NCBI GenBank assembly: GCA_964458575.1
Contig: CAYWMD010000034.1
Location: 1 to 64,000, forward strand
DNA length: 64,000 nucleotides
Direction of reading: 5' to 3'
Source: CAYWMD01 sp964458575
Lineage (GTDB): Bacteria; Verrucomicrobiota; Verrucomicrobiia; Limisphaerales; JADLHS01
A model generated the notes under the pieces. It was not told the origin of the DNA, made no database searches, and worked only from the letters and a program-made list of their open reading frames with translations. This document shows positions 26,064 through 36,564 of this stretch, in pieces. The translations under genes and the position numbers were made by a program. Every line of letters starts with the position of its first letter. The stretch's first letter is position 1.

Positions 26064-28280
26064 TCAAGGCCGACCGCCGCGATCTTCATGAAAAGGCAAT
26101 CCGCTTCGATACAACCGGAGTCGCACCTCCAACTGAGGCACCAGGCCGGCAGGCCCATTGGCCCGGGCGAGTGCGATGGCGCGCTCGGTCGTGGCGATCG
26201 CGGCCGGAAAGTCGCCCGTTTCCGCATAAGCGGCGGCGAGCGTATCCAACGCTTCCGGTTGCGGCTGGGCGGATAACGCCATTGCCCGTTTCGCAAGTTC
26301 GACGGCTTCCGAACCGTTGCGCAGGCGGTCGTCCATATCCGTTGCCAATATCCAGGCGAGGTTGTTGAGGCTGCCCAAGTGACGCGGCTGAAGCTTGAGG
26401 GCTTCGCGATAATGTTTCGCCGCTGCCGCCGGATCGCCGCGCCGGAAAAAAACGTTCCCCAGTTGCTCATGGACGTTGGCAGGATCGAAACCCAAGGCCA
26501 GGGCGCGATGCAGATGCTCCTGCGCCGCTGCGGTGTCGCGCAACTTCGCCATCACTATGCCGAGTTGGTAATGCGCCTTGGCGAAATCGGGCCGTAACCG
26601 CAACGCCGTCTCCAACTGAACGCGCGCTTCCTCCGGCTGATCATTCAAGCTGAGAGCCAGACCCAGGTTATACCGGATATCCGCCGAGTCCGGCTGGAGA
26701 CGGAGAGCCTCTCGTAGTTGGTCCAAGGCGTCCGTCAGCCGGCCCTGTTTGATGTAAACCGCGCCCAGGTTGTTGTACGACTCGGCAAGGCCGGGGTGGG
26801 CGCGTTGTGCGGCCAGATAATGCCCGGCGGCTTCTGCCAGCCACCCTTGCTTTTCCAGGAGCAGGCCAAGATTGTTCTGAACCTGTCCGGACCGGGGCGC
26901 GATCCGCAACGCGGCGTGGGAAAGCGCACCACCCACCTTCAAGTTTCCTTCATCGGCGAAATACAGACCCAGGTTGCCGTAGGCCACGTGGTTGTTCACT
27001 GTCACTTTCGCCGCGTGCGAAAACAGCGTGTCGGTGTTTCGCCAGCGTCCCACCTGGAATCTCGCCAGGACCGCGCTCATGGCCAGAGCGCCAACGGTTG
27101 CGGCAACCACGGCGGTCCGCCCGACACGTGGATGATTTGCGAGTATCGCCAGCCCCCAAGCCAGACAAACGAAGATCCCGATCAAGGGAATGTAGCTGTA
27201 ACGGTCCGCCAGGGATTGCTCGCCAACCTGGACCAATCCGATGACCGGCACGAGCGTTCCCAAATACCAAAACCAGCCCGTCACAAAGCACGGTTCCTTT
27301 CGCGCCCGCAAGATCGCCAACGCAGTAATCAGCAAAATCAATGCGCCCACCACCACAACCTGGCCGAAAGACCATCCGTCCGGTGGCGGGGGATAAAACA
27401 CGGCCAAGTTGTCCGGCCAGAACGTCTTGCCCAGGTACCGGCCATACGCCACTACCGCGTTGGCCAACCGGGGGCCGAGCGGAACGGCGTCGAAGGAAGA
27501 GACCGCGCCGGCTCGATGCTGACTCCACAGGGCGACGCAGCAGCAAAGACCGCTCAACAAGAAATACGGCAGTTTCTCTTGAAACAGCGGCAACAGTGAC
27601 CGGCCCCGCTTGTCCGTCCCCTCGAACCGAATCCGGCCCAGCGGCCAGTAGTCCAACAACAAGAACACAAACGGAACGGTCACCAACATCGGCTTGCTCA
27701 TCAAACCCAGCGCAAAAAACACCAGACTCAAGCCGTAAAAGACCTTGGACTTTGGACTTTGGACCTTGGACCTTTCCACGAACACCGCATAAGCCCATAC
27801 CGTCAGCAGGAAGAAACATGTGCTCAAGACGTCCTTGCGCTCCGCCACCCACGCCACGGATTCCACGTGCAATGGATGCAATGCAAACAGCGCCGCGACC
27901 AGGCCGCTCCGCCAGACGGTTCCCGTCATGCACCGCAGCACCCCAAACAGAAGCAGGGCGTTGCAAACGTGAAAGAACAGGTTCGTGAGATGATGCTCGC
28001 CGGCGCTCACACCAAACCATTCGCAATCCAGCATGTGAGAAAGCCACGTCACCGGATGCCAGTTGCCGCCATGGGTGGTCTGGAACGCCCAGCGAACACC
28101 ATCCACCGTGAGGCCCGCCTGCACCTTCGGGTTCGACTTCACATACGGGCCGTCATCATATTCGACAAAGTCGTGGTGGCGAACCGGCCAGTAAACAAAC
28201 ACGGTCGCTGCGATCAAAAGGCAGCCAATCCAAAGTGATGCGAACCGGAACAAGATTGGCCGACGGGGGACCGTCGGCAT
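26064..28280 (-). CDS. Polytopic membrane protein with C-terminal TPR repeats
   Basis: From the ATG at 28278-28280 the product is 738 residues; a GTG at 28322 is an alternative. The N-terminal half is a multi-spanning membrane region with FVEYDDGPYV, GNWHPVTWLSHMLDC and HPLHVESVAWVAERKD. These are typical of the TMTC/GT-C-like proteins that bacteria fuse to TPRs and that may transfer sugars to proteins or lipids. About eight TPR units follow from roughly residue 470 to 700. The donor and target are unknown. A short linker reading SKVQSPKSKV near residue 180 is coded by heptamer repeats (27744-27771). The gene is flanked by secreted-protein genes on the same strand. Confidence 0.82.
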   Translation of the reverse strand: MPTVPRRPILFRFASLWIGCLLIAATVFVYWPVRHHDFVEYDDGPYVKSNPKVQAGLTVDGVRWAFQTTHGGNWHPVTWLSHMLDCEWFGVSAGEHHLTNLFFHVCNALLLFGVLRCMTGTVWRSGLVAALFALHPLHVESVAWVAERKDVLSTCFFLLTVWAYAVFVERSKVQSPKSKVFYGLSLVFFALGLMSKPMLVTVPFVFLLLDYWPLGRIRFEGTDKRGRSLLPLFQEKLPYFLLSGLCCCVALWSQHRAGAVSSFDAVPLGPRLANAVVAYGRYLGKTFWPDNLAVFYPPPPDGWSFGQVVVVGALILLITALAILRARKEPCFVTGWFWYLGTLVPVIGLVQVGEQSLADRYSYIPLIGIFVCLAWGLAILANHPRVGRTAVVAATVGALAMSAVLARFQVGRWRNTDTLFSHAAKVTVNNHVAYGNLGLYFADEGNLKVGGALSHAALRIAPRSGQVQNNLGLLLEKQGWLAEAAGHYLAAQRAHPGLAESYNNLGAVYIKQGRLTDALDQLREALRLQPDSADIRYNLGLALSLNDQPEEARVQLETALRLRPDFAKAHYQLGIVMAKLRDTAAAQEHLHRALALGFDPANVHEQLGNVFFRRGDPAAAAKHYREALKLQPRHLGSLNNLAWILATDMDDRLRNGSEAVELAKRAMALSAQPQPEALDTLAAAYAETGDFPAAIATTERAIALARANGPAGLVPQLEVRLRLYRSGLPFHEDRGGRP
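27744..27771 (-). repeat. Four tandem heptamers (YTTGGAC) inside a coding region
   Basis: CTTGGAC, TTTGGAC, TTTGGAC and CTTGGAC follow each other directly. In the coding direction they give a Ser-Lys-Val-Gln-Ser-Pro type linker between membrane helices. Seven-base units shift frame every copy, so copy-number changes would break the gene unless three units change together. Confidence 0.8.
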
Positions 28281-28446
28281 CACGGGCTTGCTCAAATCGT
28301 TTGGTATCACGGCACGCACCACATCGGGAGACTCCGCATCTGGCCTTGACCAGTGTTGCCAGAGGCCAGGCCGCGCGCGAGCAAAACTGTCAGCATTCCA
28401 TCACGACGAGCACGCCGCGGAGTGTGCCACCAACCTTGAAAACAAA

Positions 28447-28472
28447 AAAGGCCGTCGTGTTCGACGGCCTTT
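28447..28472 (-). terminator. Intrinsic terminator after the PEP-CTERM gene
   Basis: AAAGGCCGTCG and CGACGGCCTTT form a perfect 11-bp stem with a 4-nt loop. On the minus strand it is followed by a T run, so it fits a Rho-independent terminator for the gene ending at 28496. Confidence 0.85.
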
Positions 28473-28495
28473 GTCTACTGTAAGATTAATGAGCT

Positions 28496-29323
28496 TTACG
28501 CTTGGCGGCGGCGCACCATCCAAAGCATCCCGAGTCCGCCCAGCAAGCCCAAAGCGAAAGTCGAGGGCTCAGGAACTGGATTCACTTCGACTAGCACGTT
28601 ATCGATATATGCTTCGTTTACGGATGTGAGTCCAGACCCGAGGCGGACAAGATCGTAACTGCGAAGCGTGATTGCGTTCGCCACAGTTTCAGCCAGTATG
28701 CCGTCAACAAAGAAGCTGAAAGTCGTGTCAGTGATCGTGACCTTAAGATTATGCCAGCCTGTGCTGCGCAGACCGACAGTATAATCGTTCAGTTTGAAAA
28801 ATGAACTGGCCACAGTAGTTCCGCCACTGCTCTCGTTCGGTCCTCCGTTAGGGTCAACAGTCGTGGCAGTGTAGCCCAAAATCCGCGCCATGTAATAGTT
28901 CCCGCCGCTATCACCGGACAACTGATTGTTGTTCATGCCCAGCGAAATCAACTGACCGCTCGAACTACCAGCGCCATCTATCAACGAAGCAATCTCGCGA
29001 TACGGAGAGGCGCCAGAATTCGAATCATAAAAATCGAGACTGAATGTGATCGCATTGAGCGCGGAGGGATTACCCGTTTCGGTGAAACTCCGGTCGTTGC
29101 GCAAGGTAAGAGGACTTACACCAAAATTCACGGACTTCGTAGGGCTGGACGATTGTGTCGTGGATAGCGTTCCGCCTACACCGACCGTTCTTTTCCAAAC
29201 ATTAGTGAACGCAGCCTGGTCGGCATAACTTTCGAAGTCGTCAGTCAACAACACGGTGGCGTTTGCCCAACCGGCAACCAGTAGCACCGAAGCGCCTGCG
29301 ATGAGAGTCGTGATTTGTTTCAT
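28496..29323 (-). CDS. PEP-CTERM sorted secreted protein, LamG-like
   Basis: The 275-residue protein has a signal peptide ending near ANATVLLTDDFESYAD and a jelly-roll-like body. Its C-terminal PEP-CTERM domain reads VPEPSTFALGLLGGLGMLW followed by RRR, the exosortase recognition tripartite signal. Such proteins are cleaved by an exosortase and displayed on or released from the surface, often together with exopolysaccharide. No exosortase gene is in the window. A CAT-N4-ATG dyad lies about 100 bases upstream, and a terminator follows 24 bases after the stop codon. Start ATG at 29321-29323. Confidence 0.85.
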   Translation of the reverse strand: MKQITTLIAGASVLLVAGWANATVLLTDDFESYADQAAFTNVWKRTVGVGGTLSTTQSSSPTKSVNFGVSPLTLRNDRSFTETGNPSALNAITFSLDFYDSNSGASPYREIASLIDGAGSSSGQLISLGMNNNQLSGDSGGNYYMARILGYTATTVDPNGGPNESSGGTTVASSFFKLNDYTVGLRSTGWHNLKVTITDTTFSFFVDGILAETVANAITLRSYDLVRLGSGLTSVNEAYIDNVLVEVNPVPEPSTFALGLLGGLGMLWMVRRRQA

Positions 29324-29424
29324 GGTTTAGGACTCGTTTTAGATCAATCAACAAGTTTATTTTGACGAAGCCATTTATTCGTAAAAAGGCTTTGGAGTTC
29401 AATCAAAAACGCCCCGTTATCGGT

Positions 29425-29438
29425 TACATATTCATGTG
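29425..29438 (-). promoter_or_regulatory. Inverted repeat TACAT-ATTC-ATGTG upstream of the PEP-CTERM gene
   Basis: Nine of ten arm positions match. It is intergenic, about 101 bases before the PEP-CTERM gene start. Confidence 0.5.
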
Positions 29439-29537
29439 GGTGAACCATCGCCCCCCTCCCGCTCGCTGTCTTGTCCAAGTGCTCAAGTTAATTTCTCATC
29501 ACTTCCACAACCAGATTCCAGCAGCTTGATAAAAAAA

Positions 29538-29559
29538 GACCGGGCCCGAGGGCCCGGTC
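29538..29559 (-). terminator. Intrinsic terminator after the LamG/Ig protein gene
   Basis: GACCGGGCCC pairs perfectly with GGGCCCGGTC across a 2-nt gap, and on the minus strand seven T bases follow. It lies 26 bases after the stop of the gene ending at 29586. Confidence 0.88.
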
Positions 29560-29585
29560 GGTAAGCTACGCCAGTCTGAACCTGG

Positions 29586-31982
29586 CTAGTTGCGCAGCCG
29601 GAAGAACGTGGTGGCGCCCGGACTCACCGTGGCGTTGAACGGGCCCGTCGTGACACCCGTCACGTCATACCACTGGTTCGCGTCGCCAATGCTCACCGAG
29701 TTGCTCTGAAGCTGGTAACTGCCAGTCCAGTTCAATTCCACGCTGTCCCCGTTGGGCGTGATGGCAATGGCCGGCAGCGCCACATTCACCGAGAAGGTCC
29801 GCTCGTTGTATAACCCGAAGCTGTCCGTCAAACGGACGGTGAAGGTGTGGTTTCCGGTTTCGGCGGTCCACTCGATCAACCCACTATACGGATCAATCGT
29901 GGCCCCGGATGGTGCCGCTTCGAGCGAATAGAGCAGCGGATTTGGCCCCACCGATTGGAAGTTGTCCAGATAGATTCGGTAAACGCCCAGCCCGTCCGCG
30001 GGCACGAGCCCCACGTTTTCGATGACGCCCTTGCCGGTGGTTGAGTCCAGGAAGCCGTCGCCACCCGACAACCCCGCCCCGTAAATGTTATCGAACGCCC
30101 AATTCGGCCAGATGGAGTCGGCCAGATCGTAGGTGAAATTCGTCCACACGCCGGCAGTGGTCGAGTAGATGTAGTGCGGAATGGAACCGGGTTGGCTGAC
30201 CCCGGCGTTTTCGATGTCGCCACTGGTGCCACCATTCGCGCCAATCGCGCCGCTCGGACTGGTCTCGCGCAAACCCACGGACACACCCATGGGCCGGTCG
30301 GTCCAGATGTCAAATTTCAACGGGCCCAGGAACCACACGATGGGGTTGTAACTCACGGTGGTCAAACGGTCCCAACCAATGGTGGTCTGGTTCGTAAAGT
30401 TCATGGTGACGAAAAGTGATTTCGTACCCGTTCGGGGGTTGCCCGCGGGAACACTGCCACTATTGGTCACATAGGTATAAGCACCCACTGGTGTTACGTA
30501 TGGGGTCGCGCTTCCAGAGTATGCCGGGTATTGGAACATCGTCCCCGTCCCCACGGTGCCAGACTCGAAGGTCTGAAACACTCCCGAACTGGAGTAGTCG
30601 TCGCTGCCGGTCACCGGAATCATCAGCGCGGTCCCCGGACTGGTCGTGATGTTGTTGATGACCGCAATCGCGGGCGGCGCGTTGCTGCGCAAGGTGGCGG
30701 GATTGCTCGTCGCGGTGTCGCCAAGTTCGTTGGTCACCACGCAAACGTAACCCGGATTGCTGGCGAGCTCGTTCACCCCGACCACGGGAATCGTGTAAAG
30801 GCTGTCCGTGGCGCCCGGAAGGTCCGCGCCGTCCTTTTTCCAGAGATACGAGAGGGTGCCACCGCCCTGGGCTTCACAATAGAAACTCACGTTGTTGCTG
30901 CCGAGGTTGACCACCAGATTCGTGGGCTGGGTCAGGATCGTGATGCCGGCGACTTGCAAGCGCGCCGGCGCCGAACTGGTGACGGCGCCCAGGGAGTTCG
31001 AAGCCATGACGGAATACCATCCACTGTCACTGAACTGACAACTGCCGATTAAATACGTGCTGTCGGTCGCGCCCGAGATGTCCGCACCATTTTTGTACCA
31101 CTGGTAATAAACCGTGTCCGCCGAACCATAAGCCGAAACGGACAACGTCACCGGGCTGTTGAGTAGATTGGTGGTGTTTTTCGGTTCCTCGGTGATGAAC
31201 GCCTGACCTTGGGCGACCTCGTAACCGTCGTGCCAGTAATTTCCCGCGCTGGTGCCCGCCCCCAGCCCGGCCCGGAGAGTATTCCAGTTCGCCAGCTTGT
31301 AAGTGGCTGTGTTGGTAAATACGCGTCCCAACATGCCGTCCACGAAAAACTTCAAAATCACGTCGCCATTCCCGTTCACACCGCGTTCGAGCGAGAAGTG
31401 ATGCCAACCGGCAGACCGGTCCGGGCCGCCGTTCAACGTGAACCACTCTCCCGGATACCCGTACACCACGCGACCGGAGTATTTGGAGGCAACAATCGGC
31501 TGACTGCCACCCCAACTGTTGTAAGGGCCGATGGCCATCTGATGCTGGATGCTGCCGTTGCCATATCCGCCACCCGAGTAAACCATGATCTCGGCAAAAG
31601 CGCGGACACTCAAATTGGCGCTGGGGGTCGCGGGGTCGTACAACCAGTATGAAAAGCGACAAGAGTCCGTTCCGTTGCCGGTGATACCGAAGCCGGTGGG
31701 AAGGTTGTTCACATAAGCGCGCGGGCCGGAATTGGTAAACCACAAGGAATTGTTCCCGCCGCCGGGCACCCTGTTCGTGGTGGTATGGAGGTTCACAGCC
31801 GTGCCGGCGGCCCCGGCGGTAAGCGTCCAATTGCCCGCGCCCGCTTCGAGGTTGTCCGACCAGCGGACCTGCGCCTGCGTCGTTGCGCAAGACAGGATGA
31901 GGGTCAACAAAACGCCGGCGGAAACGCACGACGATTTTTTCCCGGCTGGTGGTTGCATAAAGGTGGGACGCGTTGTTTTCAT
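29586..31982 (-). CDS. Large secreted LamG/Ig-domain protein
   Basis: From the ATG at 31980-31982 the product has 798 residues with a signal peptide (near residues 15-38, ending TTQAQVRW). A concanavalin-like domain (about 40-270) includes VDGMLGRVFTNTATYK. Two Ig-like domains (about 270-350 and 355-440) carry YYQWYKNGADISGATDSTY and a partner YLWKKDGADL. A second jelly-roll and a cadherin-like stretch (TGNHTFTVRLTDSFG) follow, with a C-terminus ending FFRLRN. There is no PEP-CTERM motif. A cell-surface or extracellular binding role fits, but ligand and function are unknown. A perfect CACAT-N4-ATGTG dyad lies about 104 bases upstream. Confidence 0.83.
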   Translation of the reverse strand: MKTTRPTFMQPPAGKKSSCVSAGVLLTLILSCATTQAQVRWSDNLEAGAGNWTLTAGAAGTAVNLHTTTNRVPGGGNNSLWFTNSGPRAYVNNLPTGFGITGNGTDSCRFSYWLYDPATPSANLSVRAFAEIMVYSGGGYGNGSIQHQMAIGPYNSWGGSQPIVASKYSGRVVYGYPGEWFTLNGGPDRSAGWHHFSLERGVNGNGDVILKFFVDGMLGRVFTNTATYKLANWNTLRAGLGAGTSAGNYWHDGYEVAQGQAFITEEPKNTTNLLNSPVTLSVSAYGSADTVYYQWYKNGADISGATDSTYLIGSCQFSDSGWYSVMASNSLGAVTSSAPARLQVAGITILTQPTNLVVNLGSNNVSFYCEAQGGGTLSYLWKKDGADLPGATDSLYTIPVVGVNELASNPGYVCVVTNELGDTATSNPATLRSNAPPAIAVINNITTSPGTALMIPVTGSDDYSSSGVFQTFESGTVGTGTMFQYPAYSGSATPYVTPVGAYTYVTNSGSVPAGNPRTGTKSLFVTMNFTNQTTIGWDRLTTVSYNPIVWFLGPLKFDIWTDRPMGVSVGLRETSPSGAIGANGGTSGDIENAGVSQPGSIPHYIYSTTAGVWTNFTYDLADSIWPNWAFDNIYGAGLSGGDGFLDSTTGKGVIENVGLVPADGLGVYRIYLDNFQSVGPNPLLYSLEAAPSGATIDPYSGLIEWTAETGNHTFTVRLTDSFGLYNERTFSVNVALPAIAITPNGDSVELNWTGSYQLQSNSVSIGDANQWYDVTGVTTGPFNATVSPGATTFFRLRN

Positions 31983-32085
31983 GATGACTCTTACATTTCT
32001 GGTTACGGCCACTGGTTTGATTTCGCTTTCTACTGCTAACGGCAAATTCCCCTGGGCGTCAAGCCCTCCGGTTTCAAATCACCAT

Positions 32086-32099
32086 CACATGTTCATGTG
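32086..32099 (-). promoter_or_regulatory. Perfect inverted repeat CACAT-GTTC-ATGTG
   Basis: All ten arm positions match. It is about 104 bases upstream of the LamG/Ig gene start and downstream of the pseudopilin gene ending at 32191, so it most likely serves the LamG/Ig gene. Confidence 0.6.
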
Positions 32100-32190
32100 C
32101 GATTCGTCCGCGACGGATGCCGAACCGGCGGCTGGCCCCACAACCGTGTCCGCGCAAGCAGCTTCCCAACAATCAGCGCGAATCCGGGTT

Positions 32191-32982
<792 letters not shown>

Positions 32983-33211
32983 GGAACGCGGCATCGTTTG
33001 TTGAGGAGCGGGACACGGTTGAAGAAGCGCACTCGCGGGACGAACGCGGCAAAAAAATCCCGGCCCATTTTTTCGCGCCCGGATCGCTGGCCGCGACACC
33101 AACGCGAAGTCATTGTTCGTTCACGGTTGAACGCTGTTGCAATCTTCACTACACTAGAACATAAACGGTAGTATCCGCCTCCGGTCAACCCTGATACCCT
33201 TGATTTTACCT

Positions 33212-33225
33212 CACATATTCATGTG
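33212..33225. promoter_or_regulatory. Perfect inverted repeat CACAT-ATTC-ATGTG between pseudopilin 1 and the histidine kinase
   Basis: All ten arm positions match. It is 125 bases before the kinase ATG and 230 bases before the pseudopilin ATG in the divergent gap, so it could control either or both. Confidence 0.6.
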
Positions 33226-33349
33226 TTCGAGTGGATTAGCAAAATGTAACAACACCAATTTCGGTGCATGAAGTCTCCCGCAAAAATGCCGCCGGCCGGC
33301 CGGAGATTTCGATTTATTTTCACCGGTTGTCACGAGTAACCTGCCTCCA

Positions 33350-36300
33350 ATGCTGCTGAAACGCACCGCTCAACAGCGAATCAGTATCCTGCCTGGGTTG
33401 TGGGCAGCGCTGGGTGCATTTTGTCTTCTCGTAAACTTCAGCCCTGCCGCGCTGGCCGGTCCCGACGGCATGCTTCACTATCAGGATCGCGTCTGGCAAA
33501 CGGACGAGGGATTGCCCCAAAATCCCGTCTGGGCCATCACGCAAACCACCGATGGCTACCTCTGGGTGGGGACCGGACAGGGGCTGGCGCGATTCGACGG
33601 CATCCGTTTCGTGATTCTGGACGACGCGCGGGCGCCGGAATTGAAACGGGGCTGGATCACGGCGCTTTGTGGCAGTCGTGACGGCGGACTCTGGGTCGCG
33701 TGTGACGGTTACGGGTTGATACGAATCAAGGACCATCAGATCACGCGCTTCGCTGAAACCAACGGCCTCCCGAGCAACCTGACCCGCTGTCTGCTGGAGG
33801 CCCGGGACGGATCGTTGTGGATTGGCAGCGAGGCCGGATTGACGCACTACCGGGAGGGCCAGTTCGCCCACTTCGCAGCCGCCGAAGGTTTGAGTGACAT
33901 ATCCGTGCGAGCGTTGTTTGAAGAGCCGGACGGAACGATTCGCGTGGCGACACGCAGGGGCCTCAGCACGTTGAGTCCGAACCGCGGCATCCGGACCAAC
34001 CTCTTCGAGTCGGGATGGAACGCCAACGCCCTTCGATCTGTCTGGACCGACCGGCAGGGCGACGTTTGGACCGGGTCCAACGACGGCTTGCACCGTGTGG
34101 GCCGGGCGAAGATCTCACGTTTGGACGTCAAGGACGGTCTGCCGGACCGGGTGGTCAACTGCATTTTGGAGGATCGTGAAGGCCAGCTCTGGCTCGGCAC
34201 TTACGGCGGGCTGGTGCGGATGGTGGACGGAAAGGTCCTGCCCCGCCAGAACCGCGAGGGCGTGTTTGGGGATCTGGTTTACACGCTCTATGAAGATCGC
34301 GAGGGAAACGTGTGGGCGGGAGCCCGCGATGGTTTGTATCGCCTCCGACCCGTGCGATTCAAAACCTACACCACCGAACAGGGGCTGGGCCGGAACAATG
34401 CCATGTCCGTCTGTGAGGATCAAAAAGGCACGGTTTGGGTGGCCACCTGGGGTGGCGGCGTCAGTTCCCTGCACGGCGATGAAATCAGGACCTACACCCA
34501 CGCCGAGGGCCTGACGCAGGATACCGTCTTGTCCCTGCTGGAGGGCCGCGATGGCGTCCTGTGGCTGGGAATGGACTTCGAAGGCGGTTTAAATTGCTTC
34601 GATGGAACCTTTACCAATCCGTTTCCGAGACCGAGCGATCTGATCAACGCTCCCGTCCGGGTGCTGCATGAAGACCGCCAGGGCGGGCTCTGGATTGGCA
34701 CCAGCTCGGGACTGAGCTTCTTCCAAAACGGCAAGTTCCGGACGTTCACCTCGGATCAGGGGCTGGCCGGCAACATGGTACTCGCAATTGCCGAGGACGC
34801 CGAAGGCGGACTCTGGTTCGGCACGACCAATGGCTTGAGTTTTTGGGACGGAAAGACGTTCAGGAATTTCACCACCGGGGAGGGCCTTTCGCACAACATG
34901 GTGACGGCGCTGCATCCCGCCCGGGACAAATCGCTCTGGATCGGCACCGGCGGCGGCGGCTTGAACCGGATGGTGGCGGGCCGCTTTGCCGCCTGCACGA
35001 CCGGGGACGGCTTGTACAGCGACGAGATCTACGAAATCGTGGAGGACGATTTCGGCTTCTTCTGGTTCAGTTGCCGCCGGGGCATCTTCCGCGTGGCGCG
35101 CCAGCAACTCGACGCGTTGTTCCATCACAGCCGGAATTCGGTTGACTGCGTGGTTTTCGGCAAGGCCGACGGGCTGCTGACCGTCCAGTGCAACGGCGTC
35201 GCCAAACCGGCGGGCTGGAAGGGACGGAATGGACAAGTGTGGTTTCCCACCATCCGCGGGGTCGTGGCGGTGGACACCCGCATCCAGAGCAACGACCTTC
35301 CGCCCCCGGTGATGATTGAAGACGTGTTTGCGGACGGGATGTTGGCCGGCAACTTTTCCGGCTGGCCGCCGAACGAACGTCCTCCGCGGAGTTCCAACGC
35401 CAGCCACGCCCTCATGCTTCCGCCCGGCCAGGGCGAACTGGAGATCCGATACACGGCGCTGAGTTTCCAGTCGCCCCGCAAGAATCATTTCAAGTATTTC
35501 CTGGAAGGCGCGGATTCCGCCTGGCGCGATGCCGGGTCGGAACGAATCGCCCGGTACAACAATCTTCGCCCGGGCAATTACCGATTTCGCGTGATCGCCT
35601 GCAACAACGACGGCGTGTGGAACGAAACCGGCGCAACGCTCCTGCTGGCGTTGGCGCCCCACTTCTGGGAATCGTGGTGGTTCAAGTTCGCCCTCCTGGC
35701 CGTCGTGGGCCTGTTGCTGGCTGTGATTTACCGCATGCGCGTAGCGCGGCTGCGCGCGCTCGCCAACCTCCGCATCCAGATCGCCGCCGACCTGCATGAC
35801 GACGTCGGCGCGCGCTTGACGAAGGTCGCCATGGTGACGGAATCCCTCGATCGCTCCACGCCGGAAAACGACGGCAGCAAGAGCCACATCCGGAACATCT
35901 CGCGTACCACGCGGGAGATTGTGCAGGCGATGGACGAAATCGTATGGACGATCAATCCGAAAAATGACACGCTGGAGAATCTGGCCAGCTATGTTTTTCA
36001 TCATGCGGAAGACTTTTTTCAAAACACGGATGTGCGTTGCCGGATGGATCTGCCGGCGGACCTGCCGGCCTGCCATGTGTCCACGCAACAGCGTCACAAC
36101 CTCTTTATGGCGGTCAAGGAGGCTTTGAACAATGTGCTGAAACACGCCACCGCCAAAGAGGTGCGACTCGGCCTGTCGGTCAATGGCAGCCGCCTCATTA
36201 TCAACATCGCGGACGATGGCCGCGGCTTCGTTCCCGACCAGGCGGACGCCGCCGGCAACGGCTTGAGCAACATGCGGCAGCGATTGAAGCGCATCGGTGG

Positions 36301-36367
36301 ACGGCTCGTGATCGATAGCCGCCCGGGAGCGGGCACCCGCATCACGTTCGAAACAGACATGAAATAG
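33350..36367 (+). CDS. Propeller-sensor histidine kinase (Reg_prop/Y_Y_Y/HisKA_3/HATPase)
   Basis: The 1005-residue protein has a signal-like N-terminus and a long run of beta-propeller units from about residue 45 to 650, with many repeats of the type G-L-x-x-[FL]-x-D-G and LWIGT. These are Reg_prop repeats. A Y_Y_Y domain follows (about 700-765, with YRFRVIACNNDGVWNE), then one transmembrane helix (about 775-795) and a HisKA_3 domain with the phosphoacceptor histidine 816 in ADLHDDVG. The HATPase domain shows EALNNVLKHA, DDGRGF and GLSNMRQRL. In Bacteroidetes this architecture senses polysaccharide fragments, often as a hybrid. Here receiver and output are encoded separately by the next gene. 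Confidence 0.92.
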   Translation: MLLKRTAQQRISILPGLWAALGAFCLLVNFSPAALAGPDGMLHYQDRVWQTDEGLPQNPVWAITQTTDGYLWVGTGQGLARFDGIRFVILDDARAPELKRGWITALCGSRDGGLWVACDGYGLIRIKDHQITRFAETNGLPSNLTRCLLEARDGSLWIGSEAGLTHYREGQFAHFAAAEGLSDISVRALFEEPDGTIRVATRRGLSTLSPNRGIRTNLFESGWNANALRSVWTDRQGDVWTGSNDGLHRVGRAKISRLDVKDGLPDRVVNCILEDREGQLWLGTYGGLVRMVDGKVLPRQNREGVFGDLVYTLYEDREGNVWAGARDGLYRLRPVRFKTYTTEQGLGRNNAMSVCEDQKGTVWVATWGGGVSSLHGDEIRTYTHAEGLTQDTVLSLLEGRDGVLWLGMDFEGGLNCFDGTFTNPFPRPSDLINAPVRVLHEDRQGGLWIGTSSGLSFFQNGKFRTFTSDQGLAGNMVLAIAEDAEGGLWFGTTNGLSFWDGKTFRNFTTGEGLSHNMVTALHPARDKSLWIGTGGGGLNRMVAGRFAACTTGDGLYSDEIYEIVEDDFGFFWFSCRRGIFRVARQQLDALFHHSRNSVDCVVFGKADGLLTVQCNGVAKPAGWKGRNGQVWFPTIRGVVAVDTRIQSNDLPPPVMIEDVFADGMLAGNFSGWPPNERPPRSSNASHALMLPPGQGELEIRYTALSFQSPRKNHFKYFLEGADSAWRDAGSERIARYNNLRPGNYRFRVIACNNDGVWNETGATLLLALAPHFWESWWFKFALLAVVGLLLAVIYRMRVARLRALANLRIQIAADLHDDVGARLTKVAMVTESLDRSTPENDGSKSHIRNISRTTREIVQAMDEIVWTINPKNDTLENLASYVFHHAEDFFQNTDVRCRMDLPADLPACHVSTQQRHNLFMAVKEALNNVLKHATAKEVRLGLSVNGSRLIINIADDGRGFVPDQADAAGNGLSNMRQRLKRIGGRLVIDSRPGAGTRITFETDMK

Positions 36368-36504
36368 CCCGCCATGTCGCCCCCCAACTTCAACGGAACC
36401 TCCGGCGACGGGGCGGCTTCGCTTTCACACACCTTGCCGCCGGACGGTGGGCGCGAGATTGCCAGTCGGAAACAGCCGGCTGGCAGGCGGGCCGGCGTTC
36501 TCCC

Positions 36505-36518
36505 CACATGTTTGTGTG
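36505..36518 (+). promoter_or_regulatory. Inverted repeat CACAT-GTTT-GTGTG upstream of the response regulator
   Basis: Nine of ten arm positions match and an outer C/G pair extends the symmetry. It is 47 bases before the preferred ATG at 36565. If that start is right, the site lies in the 198-base gap between kinase and regulator, in position for autoregulation. Confidence 0.5.
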
Positions 36519-36564
36519 GCTTGGAGAGGTTCACCGTTGTGACAACTTGTTTTGGACAAATGGC

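Noticed and set aside
34589..36145. 518-codon minus-strand frame opposite the histidine kinase
   Set aside because: Antisense of conserved Reg_prop, HisKA_3 and HATPase sequence; not a plausible protein.
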